From Kiritimatiellota bacterium (lineage in GTDB: Bacteria > Verrucomicrobiota > Lentisphaeria > Oligosphaerales > JAADHN01): a stretch of DNA of 41,414 nt. Of this stretch, positions 25,101 through 33,206 are shown piece after piece. Every line of letters begins with the position of its first letter. Positions within the stretch are counted from its first letter, which is position 1. Where the stretch lies: contig JAADHN010000156.1 of assembly GCA_013151865.1 (NCBI GenBank), positions 1 to 41,414 on the forward strand. Direction: 5' to 3'. The notes under the pieces are model-generated. The model had not been told where the DNA came from, made no database searches, and was given only the letters and a program-made list of their open reading frames with translations. Made by a program: the position numbers and the translations under genes.

Positions 25101-26034
25101 TCGTCCCGGGGTAGGTGCGCAAAGTTCTCCCATCCGCAGCGTCCAAAACGCTGACCGGCACGTTCAGACCCAGAGTAGCGTAAACCTCGTCGCCCACTGC
25201 CACCAAATGTCGGGGAAGCTGGGCCGGACCGCTCTTGAGAGACCACATCCGCGTCTCCCACGCCGGAATCGAACGTTCCCAAAGCAGTTTCCCGTTGAAC
25301 GCGTCACGGCAAACCAGGGCCCAATGCGACGGCAATAAGATCGAAGCGAGGGAGCCGAGATCGATGATCTGAAACACGCGGTTTCCCGCAGAAACCAGTG
25401 CCGTAGTACTCGAGACGTGATCGTGATGCCGGCTCCACTTGGGGCCTGCGCGCCATTGCAGATGACGCGGTGGCCCCACCACGGTATCGTGGGCCACGGC
25501 GTTATTCCCGGGATCGTGCAGGTAATGGGTCCATTCGTCGATGTTCTTCGGACGCGGCTTGACCACTTTCCGCCACGCGTCCTTCTCCCGGATGTACGCC
25601 ACGCCTCCCGGTGCAAGCACACGCAGCATTTCCCCCTCGGGGACCGCCCCACCGTCGGTTGCCACGATCAGGTTTACCATGTTGTCGATGTAGGGGAGCA
25701 CGCGGCCCGAAAGCCGACCGGCGGTCACCGGCCCGTACAACCCCAGTTCCATGATGGTGTCCCGGGCCCGACGCACATTCTCCGGGGTCGGATCCAACCC
25801 TTGCACCAAGAAGGTCTCGTCGGCACGCAACGCCGCGGTGAGACGCCCGTCGCCGCACCCCAAATGGACGACAACGCCCCCGTGCACCCCCGTCGCCTCG
25901 AGTATCCCTCGCGCCGTCTCCGCCGGGGACGGAGCCGCCGCCACGGACAGGACGCCGGCCAGACAAACCAAGACAAAAGCGCGGCACACTGTGCGTGCGC
26001 CGGGGCAAAACACCGTGTGTGGATGGACTCTCAT
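22090..26034 (-). CDS. Giant secreted protein: methyltransferase-like, PQQ-type beta-propeller and LamG-like domains
   Basis: The 1314-residue product starts with a signal peptide (residues ~1-34, hydrophobic AFVLVCLAGVLSVAAA). Residues ~40-150 resemble a class I SAM methyltransferase: VVVHLGCGDGRLTAALR, then VQGLDPTPENVRRAR and LRVLAPGGVAYIRE. From ~185 there are repeated PQQ/quinoprotein-like propeller blades (DAFNGKLLWERS, DRRTGRRLWRSKP, DARTGAVLWTAP, DMDSGRILWRFTAGG, DARDGRLNWRFRA). A concanavalin/LamG-like domain (~970-1135, LTVAAWVKPERGEG, LRVYVDGRLAGEKTG, AIDQVRVYRRAL) is inserted before final blades ending LYLSSMDGGVRCLGGP. I infer an extracellular or periplasmic protein binding glycans or metabolites; the role of a methyltransferase fold outside the cytoplasm is unknown. 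AAGGGA precedes the ATG by 9 bases. Confidence 0.85.
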   Translation of the reverse strand: MRVHPHTVFCPGARTVCRAFVLVCLAGVLSVAAAPSPAETARGILEATGVHGGVVVHLGCGDGRLTAALRADETFLVQGLDPTPENVRRARDTIMELGLYGPVTAGRLSGRVLPYIDNMVNLIVATDGGAVPEGEMLRVLAPGGVAYIREKDAWRKVVKPRPKNIDEWTHYLHDPGNNAVAHDTVVGPPRHLQWRAGPKWSRHHDHVSSTTALVSAGNRVFQIIDLGSLASILLPSHWALVCRDAFNGKLLWERSIPAWETRMWSLKSGPAQLPRHLVAVGDEVYATLGLNVPVSVLDAADGRTLRTYPGTKGAEEILCSKGDLFVLADPQFDMAKYTDPRAVRRPWWDGRSLDIVGLRADSGRELWRVSSPVLPLTLAVDDRGVYFHDGDSVVCLDRRTGRRLWRSKPVPRCRRIMSFFAPTLVVRQGVVLFAGGEESGLVKSTGGATKSDTLTGLDARTGAVLWTAPHPPSGYSSPENVFVIGNTVWFDESSNGGLAGTVTGRDIRSGNLVSQFKPDVVSYWFHHRCYRGRATDRFLLTSRTGIEFIDLKRKHWTLNHWIRGSCSYGIMPCNGLIYTPPHPCICYAESKLSGFDATAPSRSTDGIVYGVRGDRFEKGTAIRPASTGSEPGASGPGAEWATYRHDSTRSGATSAAPPARLVEKWTTRLHGRLTAPTLAAGRLYVAETDRHTLYALDMDSGRILWRFTAGGRIDSPPTVTGGRVLFGCRDGAVYCLDARDGRLNWRFRAAPSNVQLVAAEQLESVWPIHGSVLVMRDTVWLVAGRSMFLDGGLRWLELDARTGRVVRELVLGNLDPATGKDLHTDVKWLNMPVALPDVLSSDGAFIYMRSQRFDLTGRRYDLVPKSDRPGVVAADQSGPGRHLFSPTGFLDDTWFQRSYWIYGRKFSSGWSGYYLSGKLVPAGRILCFDKDTVYGYGRKPQFYRWTTPMEYQLFSAPLAAGSSPRKPPISAKVSCVRIENSPSLDSAGRPLTVAAWVKPERGEGVVVARGAAINGYSLYLRGGRPRFAVTVSHKVFEAAAVRKLPSGIWSHLCGVLARDGRLRVYVDGRLAGEKTGVPLISKTPIEPTQIGLDDGGPAGKYQTMRGFKGAIDQVRVYRRALAGAEIEALVQAPGATRPEEVDLVLFLPFDGGRARDESGKGNHGRIENAKVVGGKVGRALAFAGAAPTGPETTPGYSVPHRWTADVPILVRGMVLTAAGTPEARLFIAGPADLMDETRAVRRLFAPAGLKEVAQQEAALAGRSGGVLWAVAAGSGAKLGELRLASPPVWDGLIAAGKRLYLSSMDGGVRCLGGP

Positions 26035-26278
26035 CGGGTATCCCTTTTTTTCTGCCGGGAAAAACCGTTTGCGAAACAGCAGAATCTTTCCTGCCGCCCG
26101 CCGGCCGGTCCGAAACCCGCGTTCTCGCCAACACGGCTCTCGAAGAAACTCGCCGCCCTGGGGTGGGGTTCACCCCGAAACCAATCCCATCGCCGGGGCG
26201 CCGCCCGGAGCGGCCCGGGGCAGACAGGGGAACCGCCCACGCACCAGTGGTCGGGGCCTGTGCCTGGAGAGGCGGGAA

Positions 26279-27277
26279 TCAGTCGCCGTCCTCATCTTCG
26301 CGCGGCTTGGGCGCCCGCTCCCACGGTGAGCTGGCGGTCAATCGACCACGCTCGTCGAACCGGAACTCGCACATACGCCCACGCCGGTCATAGACGGTGG
26401 CCACGTAGGTCGCGGTGGCTTTCGGCGTCCCCGCCCGGGCCGGGGTCTTCCCACGCGACCGCGAAGACCTTCTTGGGTGAAAATCGTACACGTCCCGGCG
26501 TCGAACTTCGGTCTTGACGGCGGTACGCAGGCTCCGGTCGCCCCGCAAACGCTTCGCGGCCGCAGCCGGCAGGGCCGCAAAGCGAATCGGATACTCCATC
26601 TCGAGAATCCGCCCCCGACTGTCCATGACCGTCTCGATCCGTGCTTTGGCAGGCGTGAGCAATTGGATGTGGAACCGATCTTCGGCCCCTTCCGCATCGA
26701 GTTCCACTTCCGTGATGCGCGCCCCTTTGAATCGGCTGTTCAGGACCGCCAAGACCGTTGCGGGCAACTCGAGAACGCCATTCGAGTCCAATTGCTTTCT
26801 GTACCGACGCCGGTCGAGGCCGATGTACGAAATCTCATAGACGATCCGAGGCGCTTTCAGCGCTTTGTACTGCCCCGTCCGGACAGTCCCGCGGCGCTCC
26901 GTGCGTTCCACCCGCAGGACGCGAACGGGCTTCAGGCGGGTCCGGACAAGGACGGCAATCTGCGGCGGTAACTCCGTCACGGCGATAGACCGACTGATCT
27001 CCACCAAGCCCCCGTCTCGCGTGATTTCCACCCCATACTTCTCGCGACCTTTCCGAACCCGCACCTCGAACAGCCAGATGCCCATTTCACGTTCCCGACC
27101 GAACCCGGTCACCTTGCCGCCCGGAAACTCCTTTACCAGCACCCGCATGATTTCTTCCGGCAGAGGAGAGATCAGAGGCGCCGCCCCCCGCATCGGCTCG
27201 ACCGAAGCGCCCAGCAAGAGAATCAACGGGTAAAACCACCATGACAACCGGAGAGACAACAACGTCGTTTTCATCAT
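26279..27277 (-). CDS. Exported PepSY-like repeat protein
   Basis: The 332-residue product begins with a signal peptide (MMKTTLLSLRLSWWFYPLIL, then LLGASVEPMRGAAP), so it is exported. It contains repeated segments of the PepSY-like type: a helix with LPEEIMRVLVKEFPGGKVT followed by strands (GIWLFEVRVRKGREKYGVEI), a related SNGVLELPATVLAVLNSRFK...ARITEVELD unit, and IRFAALPAAAAKRL near 240. The C-terminal ~70 residues are basic, then Pro/Glu-rich (APKPREDEDGD). Such domains usually bind or inhibit proteins in the envelope; the target is unknown. AAGGAGG lies 5 bases before ATG 27277 and 8 before ATG 27274, so either start works. A near-consensus promoter lies ~118 bases upstream. The secreted propeller gene follows after 244 bases on the same strand. 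Confidence 0.75.
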   Translation of the reverse strand: MMKTTLLSLRLSWWFYPLILLLGASVEPMRGAAPLISPLPEEIMRVLVKEFPGGKVTGFGREREMGIWLFEVRVRKGREKYGVEITRDGGLVEISRSIAVTELPPQIAVLVRTRLKPVRVLRVERTERRGTVRTGQYKALKAPRIVYEISYIGLDRRRYRKQLDSNGVLELPATVLAVLNSRFKGARITEVELDAEGAEDRFHIQLLTPAKARIETVMDSRGRILEMEYPIRFAALPAAAAKRLRGDRSLRTAVKTEVRRRDVYDFHPRRSSRSRGKTPARAGTPKATATYVATVYDRRGRMCEFRFDERGRLTASSPWERAPKPREDEDGD

Positions 27278-27394
27278 CCGATCCTCCTTGCGTACAACAG
27301 GATGCCCGCCCCACACCAAAGGGGTCCGGACACCGGAGGGCGGCCGTTCGCAAACCGCGGAGTCGAGCCGGACGCCGAACATGCCGCAACACAA

Positions 27395-27423
27395 TCATAC
27401 GCAGCACGGCCCGAGTTGTCAAG
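27395..27423 (-). promoter_or_regulatory. Near-consensus sigma70 promoter for the PepSY-like gene
   Basis: On the minus strand a perfect TTGACA (27423-27418) and TATGAT (27400-27395) are separated by 17 bases. It is the best promoter match I found in the window and would start transcription near 27388, leaving a leader of about 110 bases. Confidence 0.7.
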
Positions 27424-27691
27424 AGGATCGGATGAGGCCGGAGGTAACGAAGGACCAGCAGCGCGGAACGCCGCAAAGCCTTCCGCGTCTCGAAACCGGC
27501 AAGAGCGCAGGCCGACCCCCAGCCGCCGTCGAATCGTCTCGACACTTCCGAGACGCTCTGTGCTCCGTATGACAGGCGAATTCGCAACCCCCGCAAAACC
27601 GTCTCGACGGTCGATGGCGGCCAATCACACCGGCCCGTGAGGTGGCGCGGCGTACTCCGGAAAACAACACGAACGCCCGCCGTCCGACTGC

Positions 27692-27713
27692 GGCGGGGTC
27701 GAATCGCCCCGCC
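27692..27713 (-). terminator. GC-rich hairpin after the glycosyltransferase gene
   Basis: Seven-base arms GGCGGGG and CCCCGCC with an 8-base loop lie 22 bases beyond the stop codon of the 27735-29615 gene. No T-run follows, so if it terminates transcription it would not be a standard intrinsic terminator. Confidence 0.3.
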
Positions 27714-27734
27714 CACTTCCTCGTCCCGAACCGG

Positions 27735-29615
27735 TCAATGCGCCGACTCCCGCCCTTCGATGACCACCGGGCGGGCGGGCACCTCGTCCGGTCGGTCCTG
27801 CGGCGGGCCGGGCTTTTCCGGGGGGGCCACCCCCCGCCAAACCTTGGGCGACCGAACCTCCTCCGGTAGATCCAAGTCCGCGAAGTCCGCCTTCGACAGC
27901 TTGTAAACCACCATAATCCGTCCGCCGCGGATTCGTACGCTGAAGATCTCGTCCTTGAATGAATAGTCGTCGCAGTGCCACCGATAGTTGCTGAGGAAAT
28001 AGCGGGCGTGCAAGGGCATGTCGGCAAACACGAGCCGGGCCCGTTGCCGGGGAGTGAGAATCAAGGACTCCAATAGCCCCAGTTCTTTGGGCAGCGAAGC
28101 AATGAAAACAGGTATCTGCTTACCGGCATCGTGATCGAGGATGTACTCGAGTCCGGCCCGATAAGAGAGACCCCAATAGTCCATGTCGAAGTTGCGGCGA
28201 ACAGACCGCATGTCGCCGGCAATGGCGTTGAAATACACGTTCTGATAGGGATGATAACGCACCATGAACCACGCCACGCACGCCGCATTCACACCAACCA
28301 CTCCCGCCACGAAGGCGTGCCCCACGGTCCGCATCCGTCGGCTCCGAAAGGTGTTTCCCACCGAATTCCAGGTCGAGTGCAGTCCGACCAATGCCACGAA
28401 CAAGAAGCCCGGATAGGTGAAAAACAGGTGGCGCCACCCGTCGTACAGGACCGAGCCCAGCACGATCACAGCCGCCACAGGGACAGCGAACTCGACCAGA
28501 AGCAACAGTTCCGCACGGCGCTCCCGGAGTGTCGCGAACGGATGAGCTGCCAGGCGCTTGAGAATCGGGTATGTCCCAATGACGAAGAACAGGATATAAA
28601 CAATGGGAATCGATATCAACATCCACACCAATGCATAATGCCAGGGCAACTCGAGCGCCGAGACGTATCTGCCGAAGTAGAGGACGGTCCCGTGCCAGGG
28701 ATAGCGACTCATCCGGCGGAAGGCTTCGATGAAGTTCGCCAGGGGGTGGCGCCACAGGATCGGCCAGAAAAGGACCGTGAGGACCGGCAGCAGGACCGCG
28801 TACAGTCCCAGGGCGCGATACACGCCCGGCCGACGTTCTCTTTTCTTGAGCAGAAGGTCGGTCAAAACAAAACCCGCCGTGAGGCACGGGATGAAAACTC
28901 CCAGGATACGGACATCGATGACCAGCGCCGAGGCCAGGGCGTGCCAAACGGCGCGAGTGGCACGCTTGTCGTCCAGAAAACGGACCAAAGTGTAGGTCGA
29001 AACGACGAAGAAAGCGAGAGATGCGATGTCTTTCGAATTGAAAAAAGCGTGCCCGAATATCCGAGGACTGAGCACCAGTGCGGCAGCCCCGACCAACCCC
29101 CACCGCCAATCGGCAAACCGATACGCACAGAGCTTGTAAAAAAAGATGACGGCGACGTAGAACAGCAGAAAAGTGAGAAAGTGCCGCATTAGGAAGATGG
29201 TCCGCCAGTCCGTGACGCCCAGCGCCTTCTCGGCAAGCATCAGGACCGATTCGAACACCGTGCCGTAGAAACGGTCGCTGTATTCCAGCAGGGCCGGGTC
29301 CCCCTTGAACACGTAGTTCCATGTCAGGAGACCGTTGTTGCGGTTGACGATTTCGTCGCTGGAGATGCCGTAGTCCCGAAAAAGGGCGATCCCCAGCACC
29401 AGCAACGCGAGGAAGAACAGGGCGACCGGTAGGGGAGGCAACCACGCCGGAAACGACAGCCCCGAACGTCGCAGTACACCCGACGGGGACGGCGGCAATT
29501 CGCCATCGCGTCTCCCGCCGGCCGAACAGGGAGCGGAAAGCGAGGCGGGCGCCCTTGGGCCGTTCGACCGTTCCAGGTTCGTTTCGGTTTGGCTTTTCGG
29601 TCTGGGTAAGTCCAT
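27735..29615 (-). CDS. GT39/ArnT-like polytopic membrane glycosyltransferase
   Basis: The 626-residue inner-membrane protein starts with ~58 polar residues and then about ten to twelve hydrophobic segments (for example LPVALFFLALLVLGIALF, LTFLLFYVAVIFFYKLC, ALVWMLISIPIVYILFFVIG, VAAVIVLGSVLY). The first extracytoplasmic loop carries SSDEIVNRNN (Asp87/Glu88), the position of the catalytic acidic residue in GT-C enzymes of the ArnT/PMT type, which transfer sugars from polyprenyl-phosphate donors. A globular C-terminal region (~500-626) ends in a Pro-rich tail. The acceptor is unknown; lipopolysaccharide, a glycan or a protein are all possible. ATG 29615 lacks a clear ribosome binding site. It is transcribed divergently from rpsO. 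Confidence 0.8.
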   Translation of the reverse strand: MDLPRPKSQTETNLERSNGPRAPASLSAPCSAGGRRDGELPPSPSGVLRRSGLSFPAWLPPLPVALFFLALLVLGIALFRDYGISSDEIVNRNNGLLTWNYVFKGDPALLEYSDRFYGTVFESVLMLAEKALGVTDWRTIFLMRHFLTFLLFYVAVIFFYKLCAYRFADWRWGLVGAAALVLSPRIFGHAFFNSKDIASLAFFVVSTYTLVRFLDDKRATRAVWHALASALVIDVRILGVFIPCLTAGFVLTDLLLKKRERRPGVYRALGLYAVLLPVLTVLFWPILWRHPLANFIEAFRRMSRYPWHGTVLYFGRYVSALELPWHYALVWMLISIPIVYILFFVIGTYPILKRLAAHPFATLRERRAELLLLVEFAVPVAAVIVLGSVLYDGWRHLFFTYPGFLFVALVGLHSTWNSVGNTFRSRRMRTVGHAFVAGVVGVNAACVAWFMVRYHPYQNVYFNAIAGDMRSVRRNFDMDYWGLSYRAGLEYILDHDAGKQIPVFIASLPKELGLLESLILTPRQRARLVFADMPLHARYFLSNYRWHCDDYSFKDEIFSVRIRGGRIMVVYKLSKADFADLDLPEEVRSPKVWRGVAPPEKPGPPQDRPDEVPARPVVIEGRESAH

Positions 29616-29673
29616 TGCCGCTATCCGAAGTTGATTGCCGATTTCTCCTCCCCGCTTCCCGCGGTCCCCATGG

Positions 29674-29701
29674 AGAATACGCGTCGTCCTTCATTTTGCA
29701 A
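29674..29701 (-). promoter_or_regulatory. Weak promoter candidate for the glycosyltransferase gene
   Basis: On the minus strand TTGCAA (29701-29696) and TATTCT (29679-29674) are 16 bases apart, each with two mismatches to consensus. It lies about 60 bases before the start codon. Confidence 0.3.
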
Positions 29702-29845
29702 GCGTTGGCACGCGTCCCGGGTTCCCCCGGATGAACCGACAGGCTCTGCCGAGGCCGCCCAGGCCCTCGGTCGCCCTCAGCCGGTTGCCGATCACGTTCG
29801 TTTTCACCGGCCATGCAAAAAAAAACATCCCGGACACTGCGGCGC

Positions 29846-29873
29846 TTGAAATAATCCGCCGCGGCCCTAAAGT
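29846..29873 (+). promoter_or_regulatory. Promoter candidate for rpsO
   Basis: TTGAAA (29846-29851) and TAAAGT (29868-29873) are separated by 16 bases on the plus strand. It lies about 137 bases before the rpsO start, on the correct strand. Confidence 0.4.
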
Positions 29874-30009
29874 ACTGCTTCTGTTTTTTGCTCGCCCGGG
29901 TTCTTCCCCTCGAACGCAACCGCCCCGGGTTTGGCGCGCAGGGGGGGCGAGGGGCCGTTGCGACCCCGGTCCGACACCCGGGAAACTGTAGAGGACTCAT
30001 ACTTTCACG

Positions 30010-30273
30010 ATGGACAAGCAAGAAAAACAGGCCGTTATTGCGGACTTCGCAATCACCGAGAACGACGTGGGCTCGCCCGAGGTCCAGGTCGCAGTCCTGA
30101 CCCGTCGAATCGCCCAACTCTCGGAGCATATGCGCCAGCACCGGCACGACTACGGTACGCGCCGGGGATTGATTGCCATGGTCAATCGTCGGCGTAAACT
30201 GCTGAACTATTTGCAGCGCAAATCAGTCCAGCGCTATAAGAACGTCATCGAGCGGCTCAAACTGCGTCATTGA
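30010..30273 (+). CDS. rpsO: 30S ribosomal protein S15
   Basis: S15 is a primary 16S rRNA-binding protein of the small subunit platform. The 87-residue product is the standard length, with the family segments NDVGSPEVQVAVLTRRI, LSEHMRQHRHDYGTRRGL and VNRRRKLLNYLQRKS and the C-terminal RYKNVIERLKLRH. GAGGA lies about 14 bases before the ATG, rather far; S15 genes are often autoregulated in their leader, but I cannot identify a specific structure here. The gene is followed by pnp, the usual rpsO-pnp order, but with an unusually long 581-base gap. Confidence 0.97.
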   Translation: MDKQEKQAVIADFAITENDVGSPEVQVAVLTRRIAQLSEHMRQHRHDYGTRRGLIAMVNRRRKLLNYLQRKSVQRYKNVIERLKLRH

Positions 30274-30854
30274 CGACGCAGACGGGCAGTGCCCGGCTCG
30301 CTCGATATCGGACAGCGAGCGCCGGGAACGCAGAGTCGAAGCCGAAGTCCAGGATGTGGAATTCGGCCGGTAAAAGAGGCTGACGCCGTGCGGCGGCCTT
30401 TTCTACCGCAATTCCGCATTCTGTCCCCTTCTCCTTTCTTCTCCGCCTTCCGTGCCGCCGCCAAGGCATCTCGGAGCTGCTCGGACGCTTCTTGCCGAGA
30501 TCGCCGGTCTTGAGCGAGAGGCAGGTATTCATCGTCTCGAAATAAGCTGCAGCGCAGGCGAAGTCGCTGCTTCCGCTGAATTGGTCGGACTATTCCGAGA
30601 CGATCCGTAACCCGTCGGACGGCTGCCCCCTCTCCCGCCGCGAGGTAGGAGTGAAGTCGGGTGGGGCCTTCCTGTGTGCCGGACTGTTCTCCGAGAGATC
30701 GGTCGGGCGCAGGAGGGGCTGTTTCAGCGTCTATCGGTTGCTGCACTGAGCCGGGGCCCGTTGTCACCAGCCGTCGTACGACCTCTCGGGTCTCACCACA
30801 GCAAGCGAAGTTCCGGCCGGACAACAGGCCCGGACGTACCGAGGAGAAACAAGA
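30274..30854. other. Long rpsO-pnp intergenic region, 581 bp
   Basis: No supported gene. A short inverted repeat GGGC/GCCC follows the rpsO stop (about 30288-30298) without a T-run. The stretch near 30405-30460 is pyrimidine-rich. Most of the region probably forms the pnp leader, where PNPase genes are commonly autoregulated in other bacteria. The minus-strand frame here is arginine-rich and not credible as a protein. Confidence 0.45.
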
Positions 30855-32954
30855 ATGGCTATTGAACAGGTAACTGCGGAACTCACGCCGGGCCGGACCC
30901 TCACGATCGAGACCGGAAAAATCGCCAAACAGGCGGCGGGCGCCGTGACCGTCCAGCAGGGGGACACCATCGTACTGGTGACGGTCTGTTCGGCAGATCC
31001 GAGACCGGGGATCGATTTCTTCCCGCTCCAGGTGGATTACCGCGAGGGATTCAGCGCCGCCGGCAAGTTCCCCGGAGGTTTTTTCAAACGCGAAGGTCGT
31101 CCCACCGAGAAAGAAATCCTCACCGCACGAATGACAGACCGTCCCTTGAGACCGCTTTTTCCAAAAGGCTTCTTCGACGAGATCCAGATCGTGGCGCGCC
31201 TGTTGAGCGCCGACGGCGAAAACGAGGCTGACGTTCTGGCCATGCTCGGCGCATCAGCTGCCCTCGCTTTGTCCGATATCCCGTTCAACGGCCCGATCGG
31301 GACCGTGCGAGTCGGCCGGATCGACGGAGAATTCGTGGCAAACCCCATTCACCCCGAGATGGAGAAAAGCGATCTCGACCTTGTGTACGCGGGTGCACCC
31401 GGTAAGACAATCATGATCGAAGGACGAGCCGACGAAGTCAGCGAAGAGACCCTGCGCGACGCCATGCGCTTTGCCGATAATTGCGTGCGACGCATCGTGG
31501 ACGCCGTGGCGGACTTGGCGGGCCGGGCCGGCAAACCCAAAAAAGTCCCCAACCTGCGGGTCGTGCCCGACAGCCTGCTCGAAGCCGTCAGAGATTATTG
31601 CCGCGGGCGCATTGACGATGCCTGCCTCGTGATGGACAGGAAGGCCAGGGACCAGGCCCTGGGAGCGGTCTTCGAAGAGATGACGACCGCACTCGCGGAA
31701 CAGTTCCCGGCAGGTGAAGCAAACGACGAACCCGACTTTCGTCCGGCCTTCGATCAGGTCACCGAAGAAACGGTGCGGCGCTTGATCCTGGAACAAGGCA
31801 AGCGCAGCGACGGCCGAGGCCCCGAAGATCTCCGGCCCGTCAGCGCGGAAGTCGGGGCCCTGCCCCGCACACACGGCAGCGCCTTGTTTTCACGCGGAGA
31901 AACCCAGGCCCTGGTTTCCGTGACTCTCGGCGCCGAGGGAGACGCCCAGGAGTATGACGTCATCACCGGCGGCGCACCGAGCAAGCGATTCATGCTTCAT
32001 TACAACTTCCCCCCCTTCAGCGTCGGTGAAGTCCGCCGGATCGGCGGGCCGGGACGCCGCGAAATCGGCCACGGCGCCCTCGCCGAACGGTCCCTGGCCG
32101 GAATGATCCCCGAGGAATTCGCCTACACCATCCGTTGCGTGTCGGACATCCTCGGATCCAACGGCTCAAGTTCCATGGCCAGCGTTTGCGGCGCCAGCCT
32201 CGCCCTCATGGACGCCGGCGTCCCCATCCGCAAGGCGGTAACCGGGATCTCCGTGGGACTGGTGACCGCGCCGGACGGCGACCGCAAGATCTTTCTCACC
32301 GACATCCTCGGATCGGAAGACCACTACGGCGACATGGATTTCAAACTGGCCGGCACCCGCGATGGGATCACGGGGTTCCAGCTCGACCTCAAGATCCCCG
32401 GCATCGACATCGATTCCATGTATACCGCAATGCAGCAGAGTCGGCGGGCCCGCGCCAAAATCCTCGACGTTATGGACGCCTGCATTGCAGAGCCCAGGGC
32501 CCAAATGAGCCCATACGCCCCTAAGGTCCGCAGCCTGAGGATCAACCCGGAAAAGATCGGCGGACTGATCGGCCCCGGCGGCAAAGTGATCCGCGGTATC
32601 TGCCAGCGGACCGGAGCCGAAATCGACGTTCTGCCCGACGGCACCGTCAATGTATTCGCCGCCAACGGCGAGGCCATGGAAAAGGCTGTCAACGAAATCC
32701 AGGCAGTCACGGCGGAAGCCGAAATCGGCAAGATTTACCGGGGCGAGGTTAAAACGGTCCGCGATTTCGGGGCATTTGTCGAGATCCTGCCGGGCCAGGA
32801 CGGACTCCTGCATATCTCCGAGATGGCCGATCACCGCGTGAACAAGGTCGAGGACATCTGCAAGGTGGGCGACCGCATCACAGTGAAAGTCATCGATATC
32901 GACGACCGCGGACGCATCCGGCTCAGCCGGAAAGAAGCCTTGCGCGAAATCTGA
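30855..32954 (+). CDS. pnp: Polyribonucleotide nucleotidyltransferase (PNPase)
   Basis: PNPase is a trimeric 3'-5' phosphorolytic exoribonuclease of the RNA degradosome. The 699-residue product has all expected domains: first RNase PH core (ITVQQGDTIVLVTV-like segment, PLQVDYREGFSAAGKFPGGF), helical linker, second RNase PH core (KRSDGRGPEDLRPVSAEVG, RGETQALVSVTLG, LGSEDHYGDMDFKLAGT with the catalytic acidic residues), then KH (IGGLIGPGGKVIRGICQRTG, ~557-610) and S1 (GEVKTVRDFGAFVEILPG, ~625-695). The ATG at 30855 is preceded by AGGAG 9 bases upstream. Length and domain order are normal, and nothing looks degenerate. Confidence 0.97.
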   Translation: MAIEQVTAELTPGRTLTIETGKIAKQAAGAVTVQQGDTIVLVTVCSADPRPGIDFFPLQVDYREGFSAAGKFPGGFFKREGRPTEKEILTARMTDRPLRPLFPKGFFDEIQIVARLLSADGENEADVLAMLGASAALALSDIPFNGPIGTVRVGRIDGEFVANPIHPEMEKSDLDLVYAGAPGKTIMIEGRADEVSEETLRDAMRFADNCVRRIVDAVADLAGRAGKPKKVPNLRVVPDSLLEAVRDYCRGRIDDACLVMDRKARDQALGAVFEEMTTALAEQFPAGEANDEPDFRPAFDQVTEETVRRLILEQGKRSDGRGPEDLRPVSAEVGALPRTHGSALFSRGETQALVSVTLGAEGDAQEYDVITGGAPSKRFMLHYNFPPFSVGEVRRIGGPGRREIGHGALAERSLAGMIPEEFAYTIRCVSDILGSNGSSSMASVCGASLALMDAGVPIRKAVTGISVGLVTAPDGDRKIFLTDILGSEDHYGDMDFKLAGTRDGITGFQLDLKIPGIDIDSMYTAMQQSRRARAKILDVMDACIAEPRAQMSPYAPKVRSLRINPEKIGGLIGPGGKVIRGICQRTGAEIDVLPDGTVNVFAANGEAMEKAVNEIQAVTAEAEIGKIYRGEVKTVRDFGAFVEILPGQDGLLHISEMADHRVNKVEDICKVGDRITVKVIDIDDRGRIRLSRKEALREI

Positions 32955-33175
32955 CCCCCGGTGCGACAAACCCGAAGGCAGTCCCTGGCCGCCGAGGCAG
33001 GGCCCCGTCAATCTGCAGGGACAACACGTTCGCCGATAAGCATCGCAACCGGCCCACCTTGCCGTGGGATTGCACCGGGGAGGTCCAATTCTCTACCCCC
33101 GCAGTCCCGACCCCGAGGGACGACAATGCGGGCAACGTGCGGAGTAGGCACGACGTCTCGCCCTGCACTGAATAA

Positions 33176-33206
33176 CAGACCTCCAAGCTCAATCTACTGA
33201 GGTCTG
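33176..33206 (-). terminator. Hairpin overlapping the stop of the glycosidase-like gene
   Basis: Arms CAGACCTC and GAGGTCTG (8 bases each) enclose 15 bases that include the stop codon at 33189. On the minus strand the stem is followed by TTATTC. This is a possible weak terminator for the minus-strand gene. Confidence 0.35.

Larger units (their letters stand above)
27278..27734. other. Intergenic region, 457 bp
   Basis: It holds the PepSY-like gene's ribosome binding site and strong promoter (27395-27423) and, near its upper end, a GC-rich hairpin just past the glycosyltransferase stop. I see no supported gene; open frames here lack ribosome binding sites and protein-like composition. Confidence 0.5.
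29616..30009. other. Divergent intergenic region between the glycosyltransferase gene and rpsO, 394 bp
   Basis: It contains a candidate promoter for each flanking gene, an A9 run near 29817-29825, and no supported gene. Confidence 0.45.

Noticed and set aside
27692-27713. Strong hairpin considered as a CRISPR-like or mobile-element end
   Set aside because: Only one copy is in view, with no spacers, no target-site duplication and no transposase; it is best seen as a structure downstream of the glycosyltransferase gene.
30267-30824. Minus-strand 185-codon frame in the rpsO-pnp spacer
   Set aside because: Arg/Ala/Gly-rich translation, no ribosome binding site, overlaps the rpsO end; treated as non-coding.
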